Of a stretch of DNA of 37,979 nucleotides, positions 25,021 through 33,440 are shown piece by piece (positions within the stretch are counted from its first letter, which is position 1; each line of letters opens with the position of its first letter). The stretch covers positions 1-37,979 of the forward strand of contig VGFR01000006.1 in NCBI GenBank assembly GCA_016868835.1, read 5' to 3'. This DNA comes from Bacteroidota bacterium. GTDB taxonomy: Bacteria > Bacteroidota > Bacteroidia > Flavobacteriales_D > Sanyastnellaceae. The notes under the pieces were generated by a model. That model was not told the DNA's origin. It did not search any database and worked only from the letters and a program-made list of their open reading frames with translations. A program made the position numbers and the translations under genes.

Positions 25021-26235
25021 TTAAATAGCTTCAATAAGAAGCTCAAGTGGTTTCCACGATAAATCGAAGTTTTTAGCTATATCCTCATTGGTCAGGGTTC
25101 CGTGATAGAGGTACACTCCGTTACGGAACCCTTTCTGATTTCGAATCAAATTCACAATTCCGCCTTCGTCACCCAAGTCAAGAATAACAGGTGCAAAAAT
25201 ATTTGAAAGTGCATACGACGCCGTTCTAGACACGCGTGCAGCAATATTCGGAACACAGTAGTGAATAACACCGTGTCTTCTGTAAACCGGGTTTTCATGA
25301 TAGGTTACCTCTGAAGTTTCAAAGCACCCGCCACGATCTATACTCACATCAATAATAACACTTCCTTGCTTCATTTGCTGAACCATTTCATCTGAGACCA
25401 CTACGGGCGTTCTTCCCGTTTTAGATCGAATAGCTCCAATAACTACATCGGCATTACTCAAGGCCTTTTTTAACTCTGATGGCTGTATGGTACTGGTCCA
25501 AAGATGAATGCCCAAATCATTTTGAATTCGTTTTAGTTTGTAAATGCTGTTATCAAATACCTTAACACTTGCACCTAAACCCATGGCAGCTCTTGCAGCA
25601 TTTTCGCCCACAGTTCCTGCACCAATGATAACAACTTCTGTTGGTCGCACACCTGTAATTCCACCAAGCATTAAACCTCGTCCGCCTGTATGTTGACTCA
25701 GATATTCAGCAGCTAACATAATGGATGTATTTCCTGCTATCTCCCCCATAGCACGAACAATGGGATAAATACCCTGCTTGTCTTGAATATAATCCCAGGC
25801 AATGGCCGTGATTTTTTTGTTGCTCATTTGAACAAAACTTTCTTTCGACTGCACCGGTAAATTCAGCGCGGAAATAATGGTTTGCTTCCCGGGCATCATT
25901 TCTATTTCTTCCAAACTTGGTGGAGAAACTTTCATGATAATATTCGACTTAAACACTTCTTTCTTATCATAAACCACTTTTCCCCCATTTTCACTGTAAT
26001 CATGGTCGGTGAAATTGCTTTCCGCACCGGCGCCCGATTCAATAATCACATCATGCCCTCTACTAACCAATAGCGCCACACTTTCTGGAGCTAAAGCCAC
26101 GCGGCGCTCTTGAAAGGAAGTTTCCTTTGGCATACCAATAACAAGCTGTTGCATGCTTTTTCCAACGTGCAACATTTCCTCTTGGGTAGCCAATGCCGCC
26201 TCTCTGGCCAACGAATGGAAGTGTTTTTTAGACAT
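25021..26235 (-). CDS. ald: Alanine dehydrogenase
   Basis: The 404-residue NAD-dependent enzyme interconverts alanine and pyruvate plus ammonia. It has the GMPKETSFQERRVALAPESV segment common to alanine dehydrogenases and the N-terminal part of transhydrogenases, and the NAD-binding VVIIGAGTVGENAARAAMGLGA. It has about 30 residues more at the N-terminus than the B. subtilis enzyme, a form seen in Bacteroidota. The arrangement porX-tsaE-ald on one strand is a known neighbourhood in the phylum; here a small orphan gene lies between tsaE and ald. Confidence 0.95.
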   Translation of the reverse strand: MSKKHFHSLAREAALATQEEMLHVGKSMQQLVIGMPKETSFQERRVALAPESVALLVSRGHDVIIESGAGAESNFTDHDYSENGGKVVYDKKEVFKSNIIMKVSPPSLEEIEMMPGKQTIISALNLPVQSKESFVQMSNKKITAIAWDYIQDKQGIYPIVRAMGEIAGNTSIMLAAEYLSQHTGGRGLMLGGITGVRPTEVVIIGAGTVGENAARAAMGLGASVKVFDNSIYKLKRIQNDLGIHLWTSTIQPSELKKALSNADVVIGAIRSKTGRTPVVVSDEMVQQMKQGSVIIDVSIDRGGCFETSEVTYHENPVYRRHGVIHYCVPNIAARVSRTASYALSNIFAPVILDLGDEGGIVNLIRNQKGFRNGVYLYHGTLTNEDIAKNFDLSWKPLELLIEAI

Positions 26236-26297
26236 AAGCGTGGTTCTTAATTTCTAGCCCGAATTTACGCAATAGCAATTTGATATTCCTCATAAAT

Positions 26298-26328
26298 TTT
26301 GATAGTAGCAAGCATTCCACTATTTTTG
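26298..26328 (+). promoter_or_regulatory. Promoter of the 95-residue membrane protein gene
   Basis: TTTG (26298-26301), 19 bases, then TATTTTTG (26321-26328): an exact match to the TTTG-N19-TAnnTTTG pattern. The ATG at 26351 is 22 bases further on. Confidence 0.7.
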
Positions 26329-26350
26329 GCCATCAAAATTTGAAAAACCT

Positions 26351-26638
26351 ATGGCGAATCAAAATTCTAAAGAAGGCTCTTTTTTCTTATGGCTCATAGC
26401 ACCTTTAGGTGTAGCGTTAACTTTGTTGTTCGTGAATGTGAACGGCAACGTAGCCGCTAAACGTAAAACATTAGATGCTGCAATTCCTACTGCAGAAATG
26501 AAGCATAACGTTGATGTGAAAGAGCATGCAGATAGCACTGCTAAAAAAGACACCTTAACAATAGAGCCCGCTGTGAAGGATGTTAAAATGCAAGAGCTTC
26601 CTGCTGAAACCAACCCTATGCAGGACAATAAACACTAA
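26351..26638 (+). CDS. Hypothetical small membrane protein
   Basis: The 95-residue product has one hydrophobic helix near residues 11-29 (FFLWLIAPLGVALTLLFVNV) and a charged, Lys/Asp/Glu-rich tail without motifs. The tail would most likely face the periplasm. I do not recognise a family. Reality is supported by a consensus promoter upstream. It is divergent from ald and convergent with tsaE, with the stop codons overlapping by 3 nt. An antisense reading frame of 89 codons over the same bases lacks a promoter and is judged a shadow. A role cannot be given. Confidence 0.65.
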   Translation: MANQNSKEGSFFLWLIAPLGVALTLLFVNVNGNVAAKRKTLDAAIPTAEMKHNVDVKEHADSTAKKDTLTIEPAVKDVKMQELPAETNPMQDNKH

Positions 26639-27039
26639 AATTCAATGACTCTCATACCAGCAGCTTCGCGAATGCGAAGCTGTTTTGTTTTCTCTAAAAA
26701 CGGCGCCGCTTTCTCAGGCCATTCAATAAAAACGTATTTCGCTTCGCTATACAAGTAATCTTCAAAACCGAATTCAACGAGTTCGTTTGTGTCTTGAATG
26801 CGATACAAATCAAAGTGATAAACTACTTCTCCCGAAGCCAATTCATATTCATTGACTAAAGAATATGTTGGAGAGCTGGGCGACTCTTCTCCCAATTGAC
26901 GAACCACTTCAGAAATAAACGTGGTTTTACCGGCGCCCATTTCACCAATAACTTCAAATACACCAGACTCATGCGTTGCTATGAATAACTGAGCAACAGC
27001 TTCTATTTCAATAAGTGTACTAACGCTATATGCTTTCAT
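26635..27039 (-). CDS. tsaE: tRNA threonylcarbamoyladenosine biosynthesis ATPase TsaE
   Basis: The 134-residue P-loop ATPase works with TsaB and TsaD in forming the t6A37 modification of ANN-decoding tRNAs. Walker A is GEMGAGKTTF (residues 32-41); family segments SPTYSLVNEY and YHFDLYRI follow, and the C-terminal part has FIEWPEKA. The length is usual. Its ATG overlaps the porX stop by 4 nt (ATGA), pointing to translational coupling, a common arrangement in Bacteroidota. Confidence 0.95.
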   Translation of the reverse strand: MKAYSVSTLIEIEAVAQLFIATHESGVFEVIGEMGAGKTTFISEVVRQLGEESPSSPTYSLVNEYELASGEVVYHFDLYRIQDTNELVEFGFEDYLYSEAKYVFIEWPEKAAPFLEKTKQLRIREAAGMRVIEF

Positions 27040-28586
27040 GATTTTGGAACTAACTGAACAAAAGGTATCATCATTTCTTCCATACTTACCCCTCCATGTT
27101 GAAAGGTGTTTTGGTAATAATTTACAAACTGATTGTAGTTATTCGGATACACAAAGAAATCATTGTGTTGTGCAAAAATGTAGGTGGTGCTCACATTGAT
27201 TTTCGGTAGATGAAAATCACTTGGCGTTTTCACTTCAATCACTTCTTTGGCATTGTAATTCAGATTTCTTCCCGCTTTGTAACGCAGGTTGGTATTGGTT
27301 GATTTATCGCCAACCACCTTAACCGGATTTTCTACGCGCACAGTACCGTGATCTGTAGTAATTACAACGCGAACTTTTTTCTCTGCCAACTGCTTCAACA
27401 TTTCCAATAAAGCGCTGTGTTCAAACCAAGATTCTGTTAATGACAAATACGCGGGCTCATCATCTGCCAATTCTTTAATTACGTCCATTTCTGTTCTGGC
27501 GTGACTAAGCATATCTACAAAATTGTATACAATCACATTCAATTTATTGGCAAGTAAATTCGAAAATGAATCGGCAAGTTTCTTACCTGCGTGGTAGTTT
27601 GTGATTTTGTTGTAACTCCATTTCACATCTATTCCCAAGCGTTTCAATTGTGCTCCTAAAAAATCTTCTTCATGCATGTTTTTCCCCCCTTCATCGTCTT
27701 CGTTCTTCCACCACTGCGGATGCACTTTCTCCATCTCCGAAGGCATTAATCCGCTGAACAGGGCGTTTCTTGCATAATGCGTTGCCGTAGGAAGTATACT
27801 GAAAAACAATTCTTCTTCTTCAATTCGGAAATAGTTTTTAATGTGAGGTGCCAACATTTTCCATTGATCAAAACGCAGATTATCAATGACCAAGACGAAT
27901 ACTGATTCGGGCGATTTTTGAATGACTGGTGCAATTTTATTTCGAAACAAGGTGTTGGAGAGCAACGGTGCCTTTGAAAAATCTTTCATCCATTGCGGAT
28001 ACTCTTGCTTTATGAATTTTACAAATTGTTCGTTTGCCTCTTTTCGCTGTGTTTGAAAAATTTCCAATAGACCTTCATCTCCGCTCACCCGAAGCTTTTC
28101 TGACCACATCACCATTTTTGAAAAGAATGTTTTCCATTCCTCTGTGGACATACGCTGACTCAATTGCATGGAAATCTCTCTGAACTCTTGCCTATAGTCA
28201 TTGGTGGTCTTTTCACTGATCAATCGCTTCTCATCCAAATTCTTCTTAATGGTAAGAACAATTTGACTTGGGTTCACCGGCTTAATGAGGTAATCTGAGA
28301 TTTTCGATCCAATAGCAGATTCCATAATGTGCTCTTCCTCACTTTTCGTAATCATAACTATTGGTAGGGTAGAGTCTATGGCCTTCAGGCCCTGAATAAC
28401 ATCTAAACCCGAGAGTCCGGGCATATTCTCATCTAAAAAAACAATGTCGAAAAATTCATTTTTAGCTACATCAATCGCTGACCGGCCGTTATTAACTGTA
28501 TGTACCGTATGGCCTTTCTGTTCCAGATACATGATGTGTGGCTTCAACAACTCAATTTCATCGTCTGCCCATAAGATTCTCGCCAT
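27036..28586 (-). CDS. porX: Response regulator/PglZ phosphatase PorX
   Basis: The product has 516 residues from the ATG at 28586 (MARILWADDEIELLKPH). The longer in-frame start at 28622 is rejected because the receiver domain begins at this Met. Receiver domain: DDE at 8-10, phospho-acceptor Asp52 in VFLDENMPG, Thr80, Lys102. A helical linker follows, then a PglZ/alkaline-phosphatase-superfamily domain (VFVLVIDNLRFDQW, ITTDHGTVRV). In Porphyromonas, PorX with the kinase PorY and the sigma factor SigP controls T9SS genes, and its output domain hydrolyses cyclic or linear oligonucleotides. Its presence supports an active T9SS. It is coupled to tsaE downstream. Confidence 0.95.
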   Translation of the reverse strand: MARILWADDEIELLKPHIMYLEQKGHTVHTVNNGRSAIDVAKNEFFDIVFLDENMPGLSGLDVIQGLKAIDSTLPIVMITKSEEEHIMESAIGSKISDYLIKPVNPSQIVLTIKKNLDEKRLISEKTTNDYRQEFREISMQLSQRMSTEEWKTFFSKMVMWSEKLRVSGDEGLLEIFQTQRKEANEQFVKFIKQEYPQWMKDFSKAPLLSNTLFRNKIAPVIQKSPESVFVLVIDNLRFDQWKMLAPHIKNYFRIEEEELFFSILPTATHYARNALFSGLMPSEMEKVHPQWWKNEDDEGGKNMHEEDFLGAQLKRLGIDVKWSYNKITNYHAGKKLADSFSNLLANKLNVIVYNFVDMLSHARTEMDVIKELADDEPAYLSLTESWFEHSALLEMLKQLAEKKVRVVITTDHGTVRVENPVKVVGDKSTNTNLRYKAGRNLNYNAKEVIEVKTPSDFHLPKINVSTTYIFAQHNDFFVYPNNYNQFVNYYQNTFQHGGVSMEEMMIPFVQLVPKS

Positions 28587-28644
28587 AATTTCTATTTTTA
28601 CAAATGTCGTAACGCAAGCCACTATTTTTATTGCCTTGAACGCT

Positions 28645-28652
28645 TATTTTTG
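28645..28652 (+). promoter_or_regulatory. -7 box of the DUF3592 gene
   Basis: TATTTTTG matches TAnnTTTG exactly and ends 7 bases before the ATG at 28660, which would give a leader of only a few bases. No clear TTTG is seen at the expected -33 distance. Confidence 0.35.
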
Positions 28653-28659
28653 CAACATT

Positions 28660-28998
28660 ATGTTTGAAAACGTTCCCGAATTTATTCCATATACCATACT
28701 CATCTTGGCTGTCGCTGGAATTGGCCTCTGGATGTATAAAGATGAACTTCGATTTCAATTTAAATCTAAAACTACTGAAGGAACCATAGTGAATTGGATG
28801 GCTTCAACACAGGGTGGAAAAAAATATTTTTACCCCGTCATTGAATTTCAACCTGAGGGTGGACAGAAGCAACGTTTTCGTGTAGACGACAGATGTGAAG
28901 GTGCGCCACTTTATGATCAGGGCACAGCAGTAAAGGTGAAATACGACCCTTTGAATTTCACTAAAATCACGGTGCAATACCCTTCAAAAAAAATATAG
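28660..28998 (+). CDS. DUF3592-type small membrane protein
   Basis: The product has 112 residues from the ATG at 28660 (MFENVPEFIPYTI); a longer open frame upstream overlaps porX and is rejected. One transmembrane helix (ILILAVAGIGLWMY) is followed by a soluble beta-rich domain: KTTEGTIVNWMASTQGGKKYFYPVIEFQ, then QGTAVKVKYDPLNFTKITV. This pattern of a TEGxIV start and a VxVxYDPxNP-like end is typical of DUF3592 proteins. It is divergent from porX across 73 bases and is followed by the DedA gene after 29 bases. Function unknown. Confidence 0.85.
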   Translation: MFENVPEFIPYTILILAVAGIGLWMYKDELRFQFKSKTTEGTIVNWMASTQGGKKYFYPVIEFQPEGGQKQRFRVDDRCEGAPLYDQGTAVKVKYDPLNFTKITVQYPSKKI

Positions 28999-29027
28999 AA
29001 AAAATTCTTGACGTATCTTGCCGAACC

Positions 29028-29672
29028 ATGTGGGAACTTTTTCAAAGCATAACAGATCCGCATCAAATTGTTGCTTTTGGTGGCTTAGCGCTTATTCTCA
29101 TCATTCTCTTTGCTGAAAATGGGGTTATTGTTGGTTTTTTTCTGCCCGGAGATTCGTTACTATTTTTCAGTGGTTTAATCACCTCTACCAAACCCCACTT
29201 GCTTGAAACAGATATTGTAACGCTCATCATATCTATGATTATTGCCTCAATAGCCGGGTGTCTGTTTGGCTACTATTTTGGATATAAATTGGGCGCAAAG
29301 GCTCTTCAACGCAAAGAATCTTGGCTTTTTAAAAAAAAATACGTAGATGCTACACGAAATTATTACGAAAAGCACGGCGGCAAAACCCTTATTGTGGGTA
29401 AGTTTCTTCCATACATACGCACCTTCGCTCCCATCATAGCAGGGGTTATACGGGTTCCATTTAAGTCTTTCCTCATTTACAATATTATAGGTGCAGTTGC
29501 TTGGGTCATTTCACTTACGTTGTTCGGATTCTTCTTAGGTGAAATTATTCCCAATGCAGAATCTTACCTTGAATTTATTGTAATTGGATTCATTATTCTT
29601 ACCAATGGTTACGTCATTCGTACCTACTTGAAAGAGCGTAAGAAAAACAAAAAAGAAAATGCAGAGTCTTAA
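29028..29672 (+). CDS. DedA-family membrane protein
   Basis: The 214-residue integral membrane protein has several hydrophobic helices. The motifs ENGVIVGFFLPGDSLLFFSGLI and GKFLPYIRTFAPIIAGVIRVPFKSFLIYNIIGA are characteristic of the DedA/SNARE-associated (VTT) superfamily. DedA proteins are needed for envelope homeostasis; some flip phospholipids or the undecaprenyl-phosphate carrier. The last residues are Lys-rich and cytoplasmic. It follows the DUF3592 gene and is convergent with ddl, with which it shares a 4-nt overlap at the stops. Confidence 0.93.
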   Translation: MWELFQSITDPHQIVAFGGLALILIILFAENGVIVGFFLPGDSLLFFSGLITSTKPHLLETDIVTLIISMIIASIAGCLFGYYFGYKLGAKALQRKESWLFKKKYVDATRNYYEKHGGKTLIVGKFLPYIRTFAPIIAGVIRVPFKSFLIYNIIGAVAWVISLTLFGFFLGEIIPNAESYLEFIVIGFIILTNGYVIRTYLKERKKNKKENAES

Positions 29673-30634
29673 AGACTTGCGTCAATCACGGTTGTAATCA
29701 ACGTTGTTTTATCCATTCCCATTGCGGCTGCTTGTTGTGGTATGATAGACGCTGCACTGAATCCAGGTACCGTGTTTACTTCAATAACGCATGGTTCTTC
29801 ATCTGGCAATAAGAAATCTACGCGTATCATTCCGCCGCAGTTCAAATCGGAATAAATTCTTGCAGCTAAGTTCTGAACCCTTTCATAGTGCGCAGATGAA
29901 ATTGGGGCGGGTGTAATTTCTTGACTCTTCCCTTCGTACTTCGCTTGAAAATCAAAAAACTCATTTTCCGAAACAATTTCAGTAACGGGCAGGGCCGTTG
30001 GTTTTCCGTCAATGACAATGACTCCGCAGGTTACTTCGCGACCAGAAATAAATTCTTCTATCAAAATATCTTCGTCTTCATTTCTTGCTCGTTCAATGGC
30101 TGACAACAATTCATTCACATCCGAAACTTTCGATGTTCCAATGCTGCTTCCTCCGCAATTGGGCTTAACGAAACAGGGGAGTCCAACTTGCACAACCAAT
30201 GATTCGGCGCTGATTTCTTCTTCTTTTCGCACCACAACTGATTTTGCAACACGGTAACCCATAGCTCCTAAAGCTCGGGTGGTAGCCTTCTTGTTGAATG
30301 TAAGCGCCATATTTAAAACATCTCCGGTGGTGCAGGGCAGACCAATCATTTCGAAGTACCCCTGCATGAGTCCATTCTCTCCCGGAGTTCCGTGAATCAT
30401 CATAAAAACACCATCAAAACGAATGATGCCTTGTTGGATTTGAACACTAAAATCATTTCTATTCACGTCAAACTCTTGTTCGCCCAAACGTGCATACCAT
30501 CTTGATTCTTCAATAACTATTTGTGTAGGTTGAAATTTAGACCTGTCGATGTTTTCCATGACCATGGCCGCACTGCGCATTGAAACTACACGCTCTCCGC
30601 TATATCCGCCACAAACCACTGCAATATTTTTCAT
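29669..30634 (-). CDS. ddl: D-alanine--D-alanine ligase
   Basis: The product has 321 residues from the ATG at 30634 (MKNIAVVCGGYSGE); a TTG two codons earlier is unlikely. The ATP-grasp enzyme joins two D-Ala for the peptidoglycan stem. Visible are GGYSGERVVSMRSA with Glu14, the flap MMIHGTPGENGLMQGY, the ATP-binding LPCFVKPNCGGSSIGTSK, and IEVNTVPGFSAASIIPQQ near the end. It is cytoplasmic and feeds MurF. It is divergent from the exported peptidase gene across 45 bases. Confidence 0.96.
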   Translation of the reverse strand: MKNIAVVCGGYSGERVVSMRSAAMVMENIDRSKFQPTQIVIEESRWYARLGEQEFDVNRNDFSVQIQQGIIRFDGVFMMIHGTPGENGLMQGYFEMIGLPCTTGDVLNMALTFNKKATTRALGAMGYRVAKSVVVRKEEEISAESLVVQVGLPCFVKPNCGGSSIGTSKVSDVNELLSAIERARNEDEDILIEEFISGREVTCGVIVIDGKPTALPVTEIVSENEFFDFQAKYEGKSQEITPAPISSAHYERVQNLAARIYSDLNCGGMIRVDFLLPDEEPCVIEVNTVPGFSAASIIPQQAAAMGMDKTTLITTVIDASL

Positions 30635-30679
30635 AGACAAGAAGTTTTCTTTAGTAATTTTCCCAAAAATAAATGTAAC

Positions 30680-31741
30680 GTGAAAAGACTAAGTCTCCTT
30701 TTATTTTTTGTGCCAACTGTTCTATGTGCACAAACCTTTACCGTTGTCAAAGACAACGCACACGGCGAAATTGAAAATCAATGCATCACCGGAACATGCT
30801 GGAGTTTCGCTACGGTTTCATTCTTGGAATCTGAAATTATTCGCAAGGGGCACGAAGCGGTAGACTTGTCTGAAATGTTCAATGCTCGATACATCTATTC
30901 CAAAAAAGCAGACAGTTATGTTCGATTTCAAGGAAAGCAACAATTTGGTCCCGGTGGCTTAAGTCATGATGTATTGCAGGTAATTGATGAAGTAGGCATG
31001 GTTCCAGAAAGTGCGTATTCCGGATTCGTAGACGGAGCCACTACCTACAACCACAATGAGCTCGATTCACAACTGGAGATGATTGTTAAAGGCGCCGTAG
31101 AAAAAGGTGCAAAAGAAGGATACATGTGGAAAAAAGAATTGGAGGCGGCGCTTGACGCTGGTATAGGTCCTTTGCCAATTGCATTTGAATACAAGGGGAA
31201 GAAATATACGCCGGCTTCATTTCGCGATGAAATGAAAATCTATAGCAATGAATACGTTTGCCTTACTTCGTTCACACATCACCCATTCGATAAAGCATTT
31301 GTTTTGGAAGTTCCAGATAACTGGTCTAAAAAAGCATATCTCAATGTTCCTCTAGATGATCTTAAAGCAATTGTAGACAACGCCATTATTAATGGCTTTA
31401 CCGTTGCTTGGGACGCTGATGTAAGTGAAGATACTTTTGACGCGCGTAAGGGAGTGGCCTACATGGGCAAGCTTCAAGATGAAACTGCTGTAACACAAGC
31501 TTCACGTCAGTTGGGCTTCGACACCTACGCTACCACAGATGATCACCTCATGCACATTACAGGTATTGCGAAAGATGAAAAGGGCAATTCGTATTACATG
31601 GCAAAAAATTCATGGGGTTCTGCCATTGGTCAGAAGGGATATATCTACGCAAGTGCACCTTATTTCCTTGCAAAAACCATCTGTATTGTTGTTAGCAGAG
31701 AGGCTCTTCCTGCGGAGATTAAAAAGAGATTGGGACTCTAA
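30680..31741 (+). CDS. Exported C1-family cysteine peptidase (bleomycin hydrolase/PepC-like)
   Basis: The product has 353 residues from a GTG start; the signal peptide MKRLSLLLFFVPTVLCAQ begins exactly there and no ATG fits. The papain-type triad is Cys40 in TGTCWSFAT, His292 in DHLMHITG and Asn310 in KNSWGS. The arrangement (Cys very near the N-terminus and PxxAY, here VPESAY, downstream) matches bleomycin hydrolase/aminopeptidase C. It is about 90 residues shorter than cytosolic PepC and lacks its N-terminal arm. Likely location is the periplasm, where it would trim peptides. It is convergent with the outer-membrane gene. Confidence 0.9.
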   Translation: MKRLSLLLFFVPTVLCAQTFTVVKDNAHGEIENQCITGTCWSFATVSFLESEIIRKGHEAVDLSEMFNARYIYSKKADSYVRFQGKQQFGPGGLSHDVLQVIDEVGMVPESAYSGFVDGATTYNHNELDSQLEMIVKGAVEKGAKEGYMWKKELEAALDAGIGPLPIAFEYKGKKYTPASFRDEMKIYSNEYVCLTSFTHHPFDKAFVLEVPDNWSKKAYLNVPLDDLKAIVDNAIINGFTVAWDADVSEDTFDARKGVAYMGKLQDETAVTQASRQLGFDTYATTDDHLMHITGIAKDEKGNSYYMAKNSWGSAIGQKGYIYASAPYFLAKTICIVVSREALPAEIKKRLGL

Positions 31742-32319
31742 TTTTTAGGTTGAAGCGGAACAAGTAATCCGGCTCTAAAAATAATAGGGCCGTATGGTGA
31801 GCGCGTATCTTCTGTCATATCATAAAGCAAAGAGAAATAGGATCCAATTCCGTTTCCAATACCTTGTGAAATGCCTGCTCCAACCAAAAACAATGGAAAC
31901 GACTGTCGCTTCACATCATAAGATGCACCATTCCATGTATATACTGGGGCATTCATGTAATTCAATTCTGTTGTAGCATAAAATCCGCCTAGAATTCCCA
32001 TTCGGGTCCATGCTACAAGCGAGGTGTAAAAATTGGTTCGTCCGGCGGTGGAATAAACCATACCATCAACACCTGCTCCTGCTGAAAAGCGTTCAGTTAT
32101 CCGGTAACCGACCATGGGCATAAGCTGACCATAAAATACGCCTTGACCTTGATACGTGCTGAGTCCTAAACCCAAATTTCCACCTACTACAATGCGCTCC
32201 CGTTGCGAGTAATTTTGAAAATCACTCTTCGGTAATTCCGGTTGGGTTATGTAATCCTCATCCTGCGCCAAGCCCTGCAAGCTGAGCATTCCAAGAATAA
32301 CAAATAGAAAAATTCTCAT
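31738..32319 (-). CDS. Small outer-membrane barrel protein coupled to a T9SS protein
   Basis: The 193-residue product has a signal peptide (MRIFLFVILGMLSLQGLAQ) and a beta-barrel-like mature part with strands such as RIVVGGNLGLGLSTY, LMPMVGYRITERFSAGAGVDGM and IIFRAGLLVPLQP. Its ATG overlaps the stop of the upstream T9SS beta-propeller gene (ATGA), so translation is coupled. It is much shorter than PorP/SprF proteins (about 300 residues), so it is not that family on length. A role as partner or surface anchor of the propeller protein is inferred only from gene order. Confidence 0.78.
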   Translation of the reverse strand: MRIFLFVILGMLSLQGLAQDEDYITQPELPKSDFQNYSQRERIVVGGNLGLGLSTYQGQGVFYGQLMPMVGYRITERFSAGAGVDGMVYSTAGRTNFYTSLVAWTRMGILGGFYATTELNYMNAPVYTWNGASYDVKRQSFPLFLVGAGISQGIGNGIGSYFSLLYDMTEDTRSPYGPIIFRAGLLVPLQPKN

Positions 32320-33386
32320 CGCTCAAAATGCGTTGTAGCAAATTCTGCACCTGCTGAAACACGCACAAAATATAAGCCCGAAGCATTGGGTAATTCGGTT
32401 AAAACAATTTGGTGTTGACCTTGAGGAAGTGTTTGTGTAAAAGGGGTGTCAATCAATTTCCCCTGTACATCAAAGATTTCAATACGCACCAATTTCGCTT
32501 CTGGAAGAGTGAATGCCACCTGATATAAATCTGTTACCTGTGTTGGAAATCCTGATGCTTCAAACTTCTCAGTTTCCAAACTGCCAACATAGGACGGATT
32601 AAAACCCACGAATTTCACTTGATTATTTCCCGAGCAGGGAATGGCCAAAGTGTCTATTTCTTCAGCGTAACATATGTCTGCCGGACTACTTACACCACCT
32701 GTAACCGTGATGGTTTGCGACGTTGTGAATTCATTCGAGTATCGGGTAATTGCATTTGGTGACCACGAGGCTACGTAGTAGTTTCCATAGTTATCATTGT
32801 CTACACCATCTATATTTCCAAGGCTTGTGGTTACAATGGTGCTTAGCGTATTCGTTGATAAATCAATGGCTTTAATTGCAGCATTACTTCCCCATGAGAC
32901 AAGTACCAATCTGTTTTGAGTTGCATCATAACAAATGCCATTGGGAGTTGAGCCTGTTGCCGCCACAATGACTGTACTGGTTGGGTTTGCAAGATCAGCC
33001 ACATTCAGCTCATGTACTTTTTTTGCTGAGAAGTCGGTCACCCAAAGTTTATCAACTCCATTGCTTGCCATGCCATTCAAGAAAACCGCACCTGAAATGG
33101 TTTTGGTCATGACTTGAGCACCGGTTGTTACATCATATCCCTTCACTGCACTTCCCACAATAGAAAACAAAACACCGTTCATGACCTCCATGCCATAGTC
33201 AGCTTTAGCCACACCAAGTGTACCTTGCGGAATGGCATCGCTGTGCATGCGCACTACGTTATTACCGTTACTCACAAGAAAAATCTGATTGGTAGGATCA
33301 TACTCTACAGACTCAATTCCAGTTAATGACTGCGCTTGAGCGAAAAGGAATGGGAGACAAAAAAGAAGTGTAAATATTTGTTTCAT
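32316..33386 (-). CDS. Secreted beta-propeller protein with T9SS sorting domain
   Basis: The product has 356 residues from the ATG at 33386 (MKQIFTLLFCLPFLFAQAQ, a signal peptide). A longer frame from 33545 overlaps purK and is rejected. Residues about 20-275 show repeated strands of a six-bladed NHL/SMP-30-like propeller: NQIFLVSNGNNVVRMHSD, MASNGVDKLWVTDFSAKKVHEL, TPNGICYDATQNRLVLVSWGSNA, DGVDNDNYGNYYVASWSPNAITRY. The C-terminal 75 residues form a type A T9SS sorting domain (VRIEIFDVQGKLID to GLYFVRVSAG). It should be carried out by T9SS; ligand unknown. It is divergent from purK. Confidence 0.88.
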   Translation of the reverse strand: MKQIFTLLFCLPFLFAQAQSLTGIESVEYDPTNQIFLVSNGNNVVRMHSDAIPQGTLGVAKADYGMEVMNGVLFSIVGSAVKGYDVTTGAQVMTKTISGAVFLNGMASNGVDKLWVTDFSAKKVHELNVADLANPTSTVIVAATGSTPNGICYDATQNRLVLVSWGSNAAIKAIDLSTNTLSTIVTTSLGNIDGVDNDNYGNYYVASWSPNAITRYSNEFTTSQTITVTGGVSSPADICYAEEIDTLAIPCSGNNQVKFVGFNPSYVGSLETEKFEASGFPTQVTDLYQVAFTLPEAKLVRIEIFDVQGKLIDTPFTQTLPQGQHQIVLTELPNASGLYFVRVSAGAEFATTHFER

Positions 33387-33428
33387 AGTTGTGCAAATTA
33401 CAAGAAAGTTTTCAAATGAAACCACCTT

Positions 33429-33436
33429 TATCTTTG
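33429..33436 (+). promoter_or_regulatory. -7 box of purK, four bases before the start codon
   Basis: TATCTTTG matches TAnnTTTG exactly and ends at 33436, with the ATG at 33441. If this box is used, transcription would start at or within a few bases of the ATG. A -33 TTTG is not clear. Confidence 0.45.
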
Positions 33437-33440
33437 CAAA

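Noticed and set aside
28444-28659. Upstream extension of the DUF3592 gene
   Set aside because: It would overlap the porX 5' end by about 140 bases; the residues are unlike the family, and a -7 box sits just before the ATG at 28660.
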